DNA of 64,000 nt from Streptomyces mayonensis (GCF_018982965.1 NZ_JACBYP010000028.1:16150-80149); one strand, 5' to 3'. Shown: positions 42,783-51,887, numbered from the stretch's first letter. Notes: a model not told the origin generated them from the letters alone. Numbers and translations are program-made.

Positions 42783-44467
42783 GCGCCGTCACCCTCGCGC
42801 GTCGCGTCTCCCTCGCGCATGGGCACCCGCACGCCCCGCTCCCCGGCCACCGACTCGGCGATGTCGTACCCGGCGTCGACGTGCCGGATGACCCCCATGC
42901 CGGGGTCGTTGGTGAGGACCCGGCGGATCTTCTCCCCGGCGAGCGGGGTGCCGTCGGCGACGGTGACCTGCCCGGCGTGCAGGGAGCGGCCCATGCCCAC
43001 GCCGCCGCCGTGGTGCAGGGAGACCCAGGAGGCGCCGGAGGCCACGTTGACCATGGCGTTGAGCAGCGGCCAGTCGGCAATGGCGTCGGAACCGTCGAGC
43101 ATGGCCTCGGTCTCGCGGTACGGGGAGGCGACCGAGCCGCAGTCGAGGTGGTCGCGGCCGATGACGACCGGCGCGGCCAGCTCGCCGCTCGCCACCATGT
43201 CGTTGAACCGCTCACCGGCCTTGTCGCGCTCGCCGTAGCCGAGCCAGCAGATCCGGGCGGGCAGGCCCTGGAAGCGGACCCGCTCCCCCGCCATCCTGAT
43301 CCAGCGGGCCAGGGAGTCGTTCTCGGGGAAGAGATCGAGGACCGCCTTGTCGGTCCTGGCGATGTCGGCCGGGTCGCCGGACAGGGCCGCCCAGCGGAAG
43401 GGGCCCTTGCCCTCGCAGAAGAGCGGGCGGATGTACGCGGGGACGAAGCCCGGGAAGGCGAACGCCCGGTCGTACCCGGCGAGCCGGGCCTCCCCGCGGA
43501 TGGAGTTGCCGTAGTCGAAGACCTCAGCGCCGGCGTCCTGGAAGCCGACCATGGCCTCCACGTGCCGGGCCATGGACTCGCGGGCGCGGGTCGTGAAGCC
43601 GGCCGGGTCCTTGGCGGCGGCGTCGGCCATGTCCTCGAAGGCGATGCCCGTGGGCAGGTAGGCCAGCGGGTCGTGGGCGGAGGTCTGGTCGGTGACGATG
43701 TCGATCGGGGCGCCCTGGGCGAGCAGCTGCGGGACGAGTTCGGCGGCGTTGCCGAGGACGCCGACGGACAGCGGCTTCCGCCGGTCCCGGGCCTCGGTGG
43801 CGAGCCGGAGGGCGTGCTCGGGCGAGTCGGCCCGCACGTCGAGGTACCGGTGCTCGATGCGGCGGTCGATGGCGCGGGGGTCGCAGTCGACGCAGATCAC
43901 GACGCCGCCGTTCATCGTCACGGCCAGCGGCTGCGCGCCGCCCATGCCGCCGAGCCCGGCGGTCAGCGTGATCGTCCCGGCGAGGGTGCCGCCGAACCGC
44001 TTGGCGGCGACGGCGGCGAAGGTCTCGTAGGTGCCCTGGAGGATGCCCTGGGTGCCGATGTAGATCCAGGAGCCGGCCGTCATCTGCCCGTACATGGTCA
44101 GGCCGAGGGCCTCCAGGCGGCGGAACTCCTCCCAGGTGGCCCAGTCGCCGACCAGGTTGGAGTTGGCGATGAGGACGCGCGGGGCCCACTCGTGGGTCTG
44201 CATGACGCCGACCGGACGGCCGGACTGGACGAGCATCGTCTCGTCCTGCTTGAGAGTCCTCAGCGTCCGGACCATCGCGTCGAAGGAGCGCCAGTCGCGG
44301 GCCGCCTTGCCCGTACCGCCGTAGACGACGAGCTGGTCGGGGTGCTCGGCGACCTCGGGGTCGAGGTTGTTCTGCAGCATCCGCAGGGCGGCCTCCTGCT
44401 GCCAGCCCAGGGCGCTCGGCTCGGTACCGCGTGGCGCTCGGACAGGTCGGGGTCCGGCTCCGGACAT
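42779..44467 (-). CDS. hutU: Urocanate hydratase
   Basis: 562-aa NAD-containing urocanase, second step of histidine degradation. ATG 44467 has the ideal site AGGAGG 6 nt upstream. Family blocks are clear: YGGTGKAARDW, WIYIGTQGILQGTYETF, LTAGLGGMGGAQPLA (NAD binding), DQTSAHDPL, and FCEGKGPFRWAALSGD. The conserved Cys region RICWLGYGERD is present. It is the first gene of the hut operon; candidate operators lie at 44507-44561. Confidence 0.97.
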   Translation of the reverse strand: MSGAGPRPVRAPRGTEPSALGWQQEAALRMLQNNLDPEVAEHPDQLVVYGGTGKAARDWRSFDAMVRTLRTLKQDETMLVQSGRPVGVMQTHEWAPRVLIANSNLVGDWATWEEFRRLEALGLTMYGQMTAGSWIYIGTQGILQGTYETFAAVAAKRFGGTLAGTITLTAGLGGMGGAQPLAVTMNGGVVICVDCDPRAIDRRIEHRYLDVRADSPEHALRLATEARDRRKPLSVGVLGNAAELVPQLLAQGAPIDIVTDQTSAHDPLAYLPTGIAFEDMADAAAKDPAGFTTRARESMARHVEAMVGFQDAGAEVFDYGNSIRGEARLAGYDRAFAFPGFVPAYIRPLFCEGKGPFRWAALSGDPADIARTDKAVLDLFPENDSLARWIRMAGERVRFQGLPARICWLGYGERDKAGERFNDMVASGELAAPVVIGRDHLDCGSVASPYRETEAMLDGSDAIADWPLLNAMVNVASGASWVSLHHGGGVGMGRSLHAGQVTVADGTPLAGEKIRRVLTNDPGMGVIRHVDAGYDIAESVAGERGVRVPMREGDATREGDGA

Positions 44468-44506
44468 GGTCTGCCTCCTGGTGGCTTGCTCCCGGCGGAT
44501 GATTGC

Positions 44507-44520
44507 TATGGATATTCATA
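44507..44520. promoter_or_regulatory. AT-rich imperfect palindrome upstream of hutU
   Basis: TATGGATATTCATA, matching its complement at 12 of 14 positions. It is an unusually AT-rich island in the hutU leader, so promoter melting region or regulator site. Confidence 0.4.
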
Positions 44521-44545
44521 TCGTCACCGGGTGAATAGAACTAGT

Positions 44546-44561
44546 CAACACGGTCGTGTTG
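44546..44561. promoter_or_regulatory. CAACACG-GT-CGTGTTG palindrome, candidate operator
   Basis: Seven-base perfect arms around GT, centred between hutU and the divergent decarboxylase-like gene (about 79 and 69 bp from the two starts). It is placed to control both. Confidence 0.45.
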
Positions 44562-44629
44562 CGCGGCGGCCGCGTGCGAGTGTGGGGGTTGGACCCGTTT
44601 GAGCAGGCAGTGACGGTATGGAGGCTCGC

Positions 44630-46060
44630 GTGAACGACGGCAGGGACATCAGCGGTGACTTCGGCGGCTCCGACGTACGGCGGGCGGCCCGGCGGGACGA
44701 GGCCGTGCGGGCGGCCGTGGAGCAGGGGCTGCTCGGCCCCGGCACCCCGATCGTCGGACTGCTGGACGTCGCGGGGATACGGGAGTCGGCGGCGGCCCTG
44801 CGCGCCGCGTTCGACGCGGTGACGGCGCCCGGCACGCCCGTGCTGCACGCCTTCGCGGTCAAGGCGACGCCGCTGGTCCCGGTGCTGCGACTGCTGCACG
44901 AGGAGGGCATCGGCGCGGAGGTCGCGAGCCCCGGCGAGCTGGCCCTGGCCCGGGCGGCGGGGGTGCCGGCGGGGCGGACGGTCCTCGACTCGCCCGCCAA
45001 GACGCCGGACGAGCTGCGTGAGGCGCTGACGCTGGGCATCGCCGTCAACGCGGACAATCCGCAGGAGCTGGGGCGCATCGACGCCCTGATGGCCGAGGGC
45101 CCGAGCGCCTCGCCGGTCGGCGTCCGGGTCAATCCGCAGGTCGGCGGCGGTTCCATCGAGGCGCTGTCGACGGCGACGGCGACCTCGAAGTTCGGGGTGG
45201 CGCTGCGGGACGAGGGGGCGCGCGAGTGGGTGGTGCGGGCGTACCTGGACCGTCCGTGGCTGACCCGGCTGCACGCGCACACCGGTTCCCAGGGCATTCC
45301 GACGGCCCTGATGAGCGAAGGCGTGCGGGAGACGTACGCACTGGCCGAGGAGATCAACGAACGGGCCGGGCGGCGGCAGGTCGACACCCTCGACATCGGC
45401 GGCGGCCTGCCGGTCAACTTCGCGTCGGACGAGACGGTACCGACGTACGCCGAGTACGCGCGCGTGCTGCGCGAGGCGGTACCGGGGCTGTTCGACGGGC
45501 GGTACGGGCTGGTCACCGAGTTCGGGCGGTCACTGCTCGCCAAGCACGGGACGATCGTGGCGCGCGTGGAGTACGCCAAGAGCGCCGGGGGCCGCCCGAT
45601 CGCGGTGACGCACGCGGGCGTGCAGGTGGCGACGCGGACGGTGTACGCGCCGGGGTCGTGGCCGCTGCGGGTCGCCGCGTACGACGGCAAGGGGCAGCCG
45701 AAGGAGGGCGCGGACGTGGTGCAGGACGTGGCCGGCCCGGCCTGCTTCGCGGGCGACCTGCTGGCCGTGGGGCGGGCGCTGCCGCTCCTGGAACAGGGCG
45801 ACTACGCGGCGGTGCTGGACACGGGGGCGTACTACTTCGCCCACCACTACGCGTACAACTCGCTGGCACGCCCCGCGGTGTACGGCTTCACCGAGGCCGA
45901 GGACGGGGCCGGGGGAGGCCACGGGGGCGGGAACGCGGGGACCGCCTTCGCCACCGTGCGCGCGGCGCAGACGACGGAGGAGATCGTGGCCGAGGCGGGA
46001 GGAGCGTACGCCGACGCGCTGACCGGGGGCTTTCTCCGCGGGGAGACGGGTGCCGTGTAG
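44630..46060 (+). CDS. PLP-dependent decarboxylase of the diaminopimelate decarboxylase (LysA) type
   Basis: 476-aa fold-type III PLP enzyme. GTG 44630 has TGGAGG 5 nt before it; ATG 44618 overlaps that site and is less likely. The PLP lysine is in HAFAVKATP (about 76). LHAHTGSQG carries the family His, LDIGGGLPVNF is the phosphate-binding loop, and GPACFAGDLL is the C-terminal cysteine motif. VTEFGRSLL replaces the usual EPGR. It is similar to LysA-like and D-amino-acid/ornithine decarboxylase-like proteins, and it is not the lysine-pathway gene by context. The substrate is unknown; its location opposite hutU hints at amino-acid breakdown. Confidence 0.8.
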   Translation: MNDGRDISGDFGGSDVRRAARRDEAVRAAVEQGLLGPGTPIVGLLDVAGIRESAAALRAAFDAVTAPGTPVLHAFAVKATPLVPVLRLLHEEGIGAEVASPGELALARAAGVPAGRTVLDSPAKTPDELREALTLGIAVNADNPQELGRIDALMAEGPSASPVGVRVNPQVGGGSIEALSTATATSKFGVALRDEGAREWVVRAYLDRPWLTRLHAHTGSQGIPTALMSEGVRETYALAEEINERAGRRQVDTLDIGGGLPVNFASDETVPTYAEYARVLREAVPGLFDGRYGLVTEFGRSLLAKHGTIVARVEYAKSAGGRPIAVTHAGVQVATRTVYAPGSWPLRVAAYDGKGQPKEGADVVQDVAGPACFAGDLLAVGRALPLLEQGDYAAVLDTGAYYFAHHYAYNSLARPAVYGFTEAEDGAGGGHGGGNAGTAFATVRAAQTTEEIVAEAGGAYADALTGGFLRGETGAV

Positions 46061-46624
46061 AACGCCGTGCGTCACGTGGCCGGTCCCTCTCGGTCCGGCC
46101 GCGCGAGCGGACTCCGTGCCGCCCGGCGGCACGGCGGCGTGCAGCCTCGTCCGTGCGGCCGCGTGTCCGTGCGGCAGAGCGTCCGCGCGGCCTGACCCGA
46201 TCCCCGTCCGCGGCGTGGTAGGCGCCGGGAGCGGGGCGCGCACCGCGCCTGACCGGTGGGGCTCGCCGATCGCGTCGTCCGACCGCTCCGTCCGGACGCT
46301 CCGTCCGGTCCTCCGTCCGGTGGTGCGGGCGCGGTCGGGCCGTACGGTGCCACAGCCCCGGCCGACCGTACGGCGCCACAGCCCCCGCGCCCCACACAGA
46401 CCGCGCACCGCCGAGGGGACACCGCGCCCCGGCAGGGCAGCCCGCACCTCAACGGCGTACCGCGCTCCCGGGAGGGCCCGCATCCCGACGGGGCACCGCG
46501 CTACCGGAAGCGTCCGCACTCCGACGGGAAGCGTCGCGCCTCCCGGCAGAGCCCATCCCCCCGACGGGAAGCGTCGCGCCTCCCGGCAGGGCCCCCGACG
46601 GGGAGCACCGCGCCCCCGTCCCGG
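46061..46624. repeat. Repeat-rich spacer, no gene
   Basis: This 564-bp stretch carries a 29-bp perfect direct repeat at 46521-46549 and 46561-46589 (period 40), with decayed relatives near 46484 and 46593. It also has a duplicated CCGTACGGxGCCACAGCCCC unit near 46340-46383. Frames are open on both strands but show no domain, ribosome site or consistent codon bias. Confidence 0.65.
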
Positions 46625-47212
46625 TCAGGCCAGTGCTGCCGTCTTGCGCCTGGCCCCGCCCGGGGCGGCGTCGCCCGCCGCGATGCCGGTGCTGCGGTAG
46701 GCCTTGACCGCCTTGCCCGCCGGGCGGCCGGTGTTCGCGGCGAGCCAGTCCACGCGGACCCACAGCAGGGACTGGCCGGACTGCTCGCGGCGGCCCAGCC
46801 AGGCCGACTTGAGCCACAGTCCGGCACCGCAGCCGGCCAGCAGCAGTCCGCCCGCCGCCGGCACGGCGAAGGCGCTGCCCAGGGCGGCGAGGAAGGCGAG
46901 GAGCAGCCACCAGCGGTGGCCCCGGCGCCAGTTGCGTACGGTCACCGCGCGGTCCTGGAGCACGTCGTGCTTGCCCGCGCGGGCGGCCGAGCCGGCCAGG
47001 GCGGTGTAGCGGCGGCGGCGCACGCAGGCCACGACGGCCGCGGCGACGATGAAGAGTGCGGCCCCGGCCAGTACACCGATCCGGCGCCCGGTGAGTCCGG
47101 GCACCAGCACGCCGATGCCCGCGGCGAAGACGCCCAGCCACCACAGCGGCCCCGCCCCCGCCCGTACGACGACGGCGACCCGAGCCAGCCCCACCTGTCC
47201 TCCGCGCGCCAC
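46625..47212 (-). CDS. Small multi-pass membrane protein
   Basis: 195-aa protein of unknown function with four predicted membrane helices in two pairs (about 20-37, 41-61, then 95-113, 115-134 after YTALAGSAARAGKHDV). GTG 47212 is supported by GGAGG in GGAGGCAGGAC. The C-terminal half (WLKSAWLGRREQSGQSLLWVRVDWLAANTG) is conserved-looking and hydrophilic, ending in a basic tail. No family recognised. Confidence 0.7.
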   Translation of the reverse strand: MARGGQVGLARVAVVVRAGAGPLWWLGVFAAGIGVLVPGLTGRRIGVLAGAALFIVAAAVVACVRRRRYTALAGSAARAGKHDVLQDRAVTVRNWRRGHRWWLLLAFLAALGSAFAVPAAGGLLLAGCGAGLWLKSAWLGRREQSGQSLLWVRVDWLAANTGRPAGKAVKAYRSTGIAAGDAAPGGARRKTAALA

Positions 47213-47403
47213 GTCCTGCCTCCGTCCCACTCGTGCCTGCCGACGCCTGTCGCGCCGGTCCGCGTCTGCGTGATGCGCCCTCAAGGGCGTGTCAGGCGCC
47301 GCACTGTAACGGGGCAAGCTGAGACGAATCTGAGAACGCGTCCGCCGTCCGGGTCACGTACTCCGGGTCACGCAGGAGGCGGCGTACCGGACCGCCGGCG
47401 GGC

Positions 47404-48270
47404 TCAGTCGACGAAGAGTCCCCGCGCCACCGCGCCGGCGTCGAACTCCTCCAGCCGGGCCTGCGCGTCCGGCAGGTCGTCGCACATCGCCTCGAGGAGC
47501 ACCCGGCCGAGCAGCATCGGCGCGCAGGCGGTGTCGAAGGCGAGCCCGGTGCCGACGGCGGCGGGCAGCAGCAGGTCGGACACCTTGGCGACCGGCGCGA
47601 AGGCGGAGTCGGCCACCGTCACCACGGTGAGCCCCGCCTCCTTGGCGTGGGTGAGCGCGTCGACGACCTCGCGCGGGTGCCGGGGCAGGGCGAAGCAGAG
47701 CAGGGCCGTGGCCCCCGCCCGCACGGCGGCGTCGACCCGGTCGCGGAGCATCGTGCCGCCCTCGCCCAGGAGCCGCACGTCGGGGTGGACCTTGGCGGCG
47801 AAGTAGGCGAAGCCGTGGGCCTGTGCCGCGGCGGCCCGCAGCCCGAGCACCGGCAGCGGGCGGCTGCCGGCGAGCAGGCCGCCCGCCTCGCGCAGCGGCC
47901 CCGGATCGGCCAGCACCTCCGCGAGGTGCCGGAGGTTCTCGATCTCGGCGGCCACGGCCTGCTGGTACTCGTTGCGGGAACCGGTGTCCGCCACCGGTTC
48001 CGCGGGGGCGACCTCGCGCAGGTGGCGCCGGAGCGCCGGGTAGCCGTCAAAGCCGAGGGCGACGGCGAAACGGGTCACGGACGGCTGGCTCACCCCGGCG
48101 AGCTCGGCCAGTTCCACGCTCGACAGGAAGGGGACGTCGGAGGCGCGGCGCACCATGCTGTGGGCGATGCGCCGCTGGGTCGGCGTCAGCCGGTGGCCCT
48201 CGAACAGCGCCTGCAACCGCCCGGCCTGACGATCGGCCCCCTCCCCGCCGCTCGGGCCGGTCGCGCTCAT
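47404..48270 (-). CDS. MurR/RpiR family transcriptional regulator
   Basis: 288-aa regulator: N-terminal HTH_6 domain (LTPTQRRIAHSMVRRASDV, VELAELAGVSQPSVTRFAVALGF, about 28-75) and C-terminal SIS sugar-isomerase domain (about 130-270) that usually binds a phospho-sugar. The start is ATG 48270, with AAGGGGGAG upstream. Such proteins control amino-sugar or sugar-phosphate genes. Its target is unclear; the nearest catabolic genes are hut and the LysA-like gene 1.3 kb away. Confidence 0.88.
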   Translation of the reverse strand: MSATGPSGGEGADRQAGRLQALFEGHRLTPTQRRIAHSMVRRASDVPFLSSVELAELAGVSQPSVTRFAVALGFDGYPALRRHLREVAPAEPVADTGSRNEYQQAVAAEIENLRHLAEVLADPGPLREAGGLLAGSRPLPVLGLRAAAAQAHGFAYFAAKVHPDVRLLGEGGTMLRDRVDAAVRAGATALLCFALPRHPREVVDALTHAKEAGLTVVTVADSAFAPVAKVSDLLLPAAVGTGLAFDTACAPMLLGRVLLEAMCDDLPDAQARLEEFDAGAVARGLFVD

Positions 48271-48425
48271 GACGTACTCCCCCTTGACCTATTCACCTGC
48301 CCAGGAACCTGCATACAGTTATACAGCGAGCCGCCGTCGCCGGCCGCCCCTACGGGTGCTCCCCCGGCAGGAACGGGGGCTGTCCCCAGTGCCGCCGGGC
48401 GCCCGGGCTGTCTACCTTGGGGGAC

Positions 48426-48860
48426 ATGACGGGAATGGATGCGCGGGACGCCGACTTCAAGAAGGAACTCGATGCCACCCTGCAGACCCGCAGGGAGCTG
48501 GGTGAGGAGTACGAGTCGGCGCTGGTCGACTCGTTCCTGGAAAAGGTCGACCAGCGCATCGACGGAGCGGTGGAGCGCCGGGTGCGCCGGCAGTTCGCGG
48601 AGCACCGGATGACCGCGGCCCGGGACAGCCGTTCGCCACGGCCCGTGGACTCCTTCGGCGAGCGCTTCGGCTTCGGCATCGTCTCGCTGGTGCTCGCGAT
48701 ACCGCTGTCCGCGATCGGCGGGGGCGTCGGCCACCTCCCCGGGCTCCTGGTCACCTGGGCGGGCGTCGTCGGGGTCAACGTCGTCCAGGTCGCCCGCACC
48801 AACCCGGGCCTGTTCGGACGCCGGCACGGCACCGGGAAGGACGACGCCTGGGAGGACTGA
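48426..48860 (+). CDS. Small integral membrane protein with charged N-terminal helix
   Basis: 144-aa protein. ATG 48426 directly follows GGGGGAC. Residues 1-75 are acidic and helical (DADFKKELDATLQTRRELGEEYESALVDSFLEKVDQRID), followed by two membrane helices (about 83-102 and 104-125, GFGIVSLVLAIPLSAIGGGV, LLVTWAGVVGVNVVQVA). Similar proteins are widespread in Streptomyces with no known role. It is followed by a strong hairpin. Confidence 0.75.
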   Translation: MTGMDARDADFKKELDATLQTRRELGEEYESALVDSFLEKVDQRIDGAVERRVRRQFAEHRMTAARDSRSPRPVDSFGERFGFGIVSLVLAIPLSAIGGGVGHLPGLLVTWAGVVGVNVVQVARTNPGLFGRRHGTGKDDAWED

Positions 48861-48884
48861 GCCGAGGGCCGGGAGAAGACTGCG

Positions 48885-48936
48885 CGGGGACCGCCGCACC
48901 CCCATCGCTGGGGGGCGGGACGACGGCGGTCCCCGC
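48885..48936. terminator. 13-bp stem terminator between small membrane protein and cbs
   Basis: GCGGGGACCGCCG (48885-48897) pairs with CGGCGGTCCCCGC (48924-48936); the loop carries a second CCCCC/GGGGG hairpin. Confidence 0.8.
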
Positions 48937-49299
48937 GGGGGACGCGCGACGCCGGGCCTCACGGCCGGGCAGCGCGTCCGTGGCGTCCTTGGAGGTCCGG
49001 GAGCCGCTCCGGAAGGTCCGTGACGCCGTTCGGCGCCGGCGGAACCCGGGAGCCTTCCCCAGTGCTCAACGCCTGGGAGGTGCCTCCACCAGTTCCTGCC
49101 GACACCCCATACTCTGCCGTTCCCGTGTTAAGCGACTGCTGCGCGCACATGACGTGCGCGTACCACTTCCGCGAAGTCCACGAAGATCACTCCTCGGACT
49201 CCGTCCCCTGGGCCACCCGTGGGAACCCGCCCCTTCGGACACCCGTGGGAAGCGCCCCTTCGGTCACCCCCCGGGACGGCCCGGCCGGGACGTCCGCGG
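48937..49299. repeat. Spacer with 25-bp direct repeats
   Basis: No gene supported. Two adjacent 25/26-bp copies of a CACCCGTGGGAA...CCCCTTCGG unit lie at 49214-49239 and 49240-49264, 36 bp beyond the cbs stop. Confidence 0.6.
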
Positions 49300-50685
49300 C
49301 TACTTCCCCCCGGCCAGGAAGGACAGCAGGTCCTGCCGGCTCACCACGCCGGTCGGCCTGCCCTCGACGAGGACGATCGCCGCGTCGGCCGCGCCGAGCA
49401 CCGACATCAGGTCCGCGACCGGCTCGCCGGAGCCGACCTGGGGCAGCGGGGCGGACATGTGCTTCTCCAGCGGGTCCTCCAGCGAGGCGCGCTTGGCGAA
49501 GAGGGCATCGAGCAGCTCGCGCTCCACGACGGAGCCGACCACCTCGGCGGCCATCACGTCCGGGTGACCGGCGCCGGGCTTGACGATCGGCATCTGCGAG
49601 ACGCCGTACTCGCGCAGCACGTCGATGGCCTCGCCGACCGTCTCGTCCGGGTGCATGTGGACGAGGGAGGGGATGTGGCCGCCCTCCTTGTGGTTCAGGA
49701 CCTCGGCGACGCGCGCGCTGGGACCGGCGTCCTCCAGGAAGCCGTAGTCGGCCATCCACTCGTCGTTGAAGATCTTGCTGAGGTAGCCGCGCCCGCTGTC
49801 CGGCAGCAGGACGACCACCACGTCGTCCTCGCCGAGCCGCGCCGCCACCTCGAGGGCCGCGACGACCGCCATGCCGCAGGAGCCGCCCACCAGGAGGCCC
49901 TCCTCCTTGGCCAGGCGGCGGGTCATCTGGAAGGAGTCCTTGTCGGAGACGGCGACGATCTCGTCGGCGACCTCGCGGTCGTACGCCGTCGGCCAGAAGT
50001 CCTCGCCGACGCCCTCGACCAGGTACGGGCGCCCGGAGCCGCCGGAGTAGACGGAGCCCTCGGGGTCGGCGCCGATCACCTTCACGGAGCCGTCACTGGC
50101 GTCCTTCAGGTAGCGGCCGGTGCCGGAGATGGTGCCGCCGGTGCCGACGCCGGCCACGAAGTGGGTGATCCTCCCCCCGGTCTGCTCCCACAGCTCGGGG
50201 CCCGTGGAGTGGTAGTGGGAGAGCGGGTTGTTCGGGTTGGAGTACTGGTCCGGCTTCCAGGCGCCCGGCGTCTCGCGGACCAGCCGGTCGGAGACGTTGT
50301 AGTAGGAGTCGGGGTGCTCCGGGTCGACCGCGGTGGGGCAGACGACGACTTCGGCGCCGTACGCGCGCAGTACGTTGATCTTGTCGGTGGACACCTTGTC
50401 GGGGCAGACGAAGACGCACTTGTAGCCCTTCTGCTGGGCCACGATCGCCAGACCCACGCCGGTGTTCCCGCTCGTCGGCTCGACGATGGTGCCGCCGGGC
50501 TGCAGTTCCCCGCTCTTCTCGGCGGCCTCGATCATGCGCAGGGCGATGCGGTCCTTCACCGAGCCGCCCGGGTTGAAGTACTCCACCTTGGCCAGGACGG
50601 TCGCCCTGAGGCCCTTGGTCACGCTGTTGAGCCGCACCAGCGGGGTGTTGCCGACGAGGCTGATCATCGAGTCGTGGAATTGCAC
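49300..50685 (-). CDS. cbs: Cystathionine beta-synthase
   Basis: 461-aa PLP enzyme condensing serine and homocysteine (transsulfuration). The catalytic domain has ISLVGNTPLVRLN, the PLP lysine in NPGGSVKDRIA (about 44), EPTSGNTGVG, GVGTGGTISGTG and GGSCG. The C-terminal CBS pair (about 340-460: HMHPDETVGEAIDVLREYGVSQMPIV and PVADLMSVLGAADAAIVLVEGRPTGVVSRQDLL) is the regulatory Bateman module. GTG 50685 with CGGAG upstream is chosen. Confidence 0.93.
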   Translation of the reverse strand: MQFHDSMISLVGNTPLVRLNSVTKGLRATVLAKVEYFNPGGSVKDRIALRMIEAAEKSGELQPGGTIVEPTSGNTGVGLAIVAQQKGYKCVFVCPDKVSTDKINVLRAYGAEVVVCPTAVDPEHPDSYYNVSDRLVRETPGAWKPDQYSNPNNPLSHYHSTGPELWEQTGGRITHFVAGVGTGGTISGTGRYLKDASDGSVKVIGADPEGSVYSGGSGRPYLVEGVGEDFWPTAYDREVADEIVAVSDKDSFQMTRRLAKEEGLLVGGSCGMAVVAALEVAARLGEDDVVVVLLPDSGRGYLSKIFNDEWMADYGFLEDAGPSARVAEVLNHKEGGHIPSLVHMHPDETVGEAIDVLREYGVSQMPIVKPGAGHPDVMAAEVVGSVVERELLDALFAKRASLEDPLEKHMSAPLPQVGSGEPVADLMSVLGAADAAIVLVEGRPTGVVSRQDLLSFLAGGK

Positions 50686-50852
50686 CGTGGTCTCCGGATG
50701 CTGAAAAAGAAGGGTCTGTATCGGTCCGGCCAGCCTATGGCCTGTCGCCCCGGCCGCGCCTCGTGCCGGTCGTTCACTCCCCGTTGAGATTGGACCACCG
50801 TCCGTACGGGGCAAGGAGTGGGTGTACGGGTTTCGGGAGGTGGCGGCGACGT

Positions 50853-51887
50853 ATGACGAGCATGTCGAGGGCGAGGGTCGCCCGGCGGATCGCAGCGGGC
50901 GCGGCGTACGGCGGCGGCGGCATCGGGCTGGCCGGTGCGGCGGCGGTCGGTCTGCTGCTGGCGGAGGTACAGCTGGCCAGGCGCCGGGTGGGGGTCGGCA
51001 CGCCCGACCGGGTGCCGAACGCGCGGGGACTGTACGGCGGCACACTGCCGACGGCCGGTGAGGTGCCCCTGCGGCTGATGATGCTGGGCGACTCCACCGC
51101 CGCCGGGCAGGGCGTGCACCGGGCCGGGCAGACACCGGGCGCCCTGCTGGCGTCGGGGCTCGCGGCGGTGGCGGAGCGGCCGGTGGAGCTGGACTCGGTC
51201 GCGCAGCCGGGGGCGTGCTCGGACGACCTGGACCGGCAGGTGGCGCTGGTCCTCGCGGGCTCCGGCCAGGTGCCGGACATCTGCGTCATCATGGTCGGCG
51301 CCAACGACGTCACCCACCGGATGCCGGCCACCCGCTCGGTCCGCCACCTGTCGGGGGCGGTGCGGCGGCTGCGCACGGCCGGCGCGGAGGTGGTGGTCGG
51401 CACCTGCCCGGATCTGGGCACCATCGAGCGGGTGCGGCAGCCGCTGCGCTGGCTGGCCCGGCGCACCTCGCGGCAGCTGGCGGCCGCGCAGACCATCGGC
51501 GTCGTGGAGCAGGGCGGGCGCACGGTGTCGCTGGGCGACCTGCTGGGCCCGGAGTTCGCGAAGAATCCGCGGGAGCTGTTCGGCCCGGACAACTACCACC
51601 CCTCCGCGGAGGGGTACTCCACGGCGGCGATGGCGGTCCTGCCTTCGGTGTGCGCCGCGCTCGGCCTGTGGCCGGCCGAGGAGGAGCACCCGGACGCGCT
51701 GCGGCGCGAGGGCTTCCTGCCCGTGGCCCGGGCGGCGGCGGAGGCGGCGTCCGAGGCCGGCACGGAGGTCGCCGCCGCGATGCCGACGGGGCCGCGGGGA
51801 CCCTGGGCGCTGCTGAAGCGGAGGCGTCGGCGACGGGTGGCGGAGGCGGAGCCCACCGGCTCACTCGGGGGTGCCCACTCGGGGTGA
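50853..51887 (+). CDS. SGNH/GDSL-family hydrolase, membrane-anchored or secreted
   Basis: 344-aa esterase/lipase-type hydrolase. An N-terminal hydrophobic segment (about 15-38, AAYGGGGIGLAGAAAVGLLL) looks like an uncleaved anchor or signal. The SGNH blocks are MLGDSTAAGQG (Ser nucleophile, about 82), a Gly in block II (AQPGACSDDL), VGANDV (Asn) and FGPDNYHPSAEGY (Asp/His). The C-terminal tail is Ala/Glu then Arg-rich (LLKRRRRRRVAEAE). ATG 50853 is taken; ATG 50862 is an alternative. Natural substrate unknown. Confidence 0.85.
   Translation: MTSMSRARVARRIAAGAAYGGGGIGLAGAAAVGLLLAEVQLARRRVGVGTPDRVPNARGLYGGTLPTAGEVPLRLMMLGDSTAAGQGVHRAGQTPGALLASGLAAVAERPVELDSVAQPGACSDDLDRQVALVLAGSGQVPDICVIMVGANDVTHRMPATRSVRHLSGAVRRLRTAGAEVVVGTCPDLGTIERVRQPLRWLARRTSRQLAAAQTIGVVEQGGRTVSLGDLLGPEFAKNPRELFGPDNYHPSAEGYSTAAMAVLPSVCAALGLWPAEEEHPDALRREGFLPVARAAAEAASEAGTEVAAAMPTGPRGPWALLKRRRRRRVAEAEPTGSLGGAHSG

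Noticed and set aside
40159..43215. Apparent 1018-aa fusion ahead of HutF
   Set aside because: The first ~550 residues are a shadow of the M20 and hutU genes; HutF has a GTG start coupled to the M20 stop at 41565-41568.
46050..46700. Open frames of 126-216 codons on both strands in the repeat spacer
   Set aside because: No ribosome site, no domain, and composition driven by repeats.
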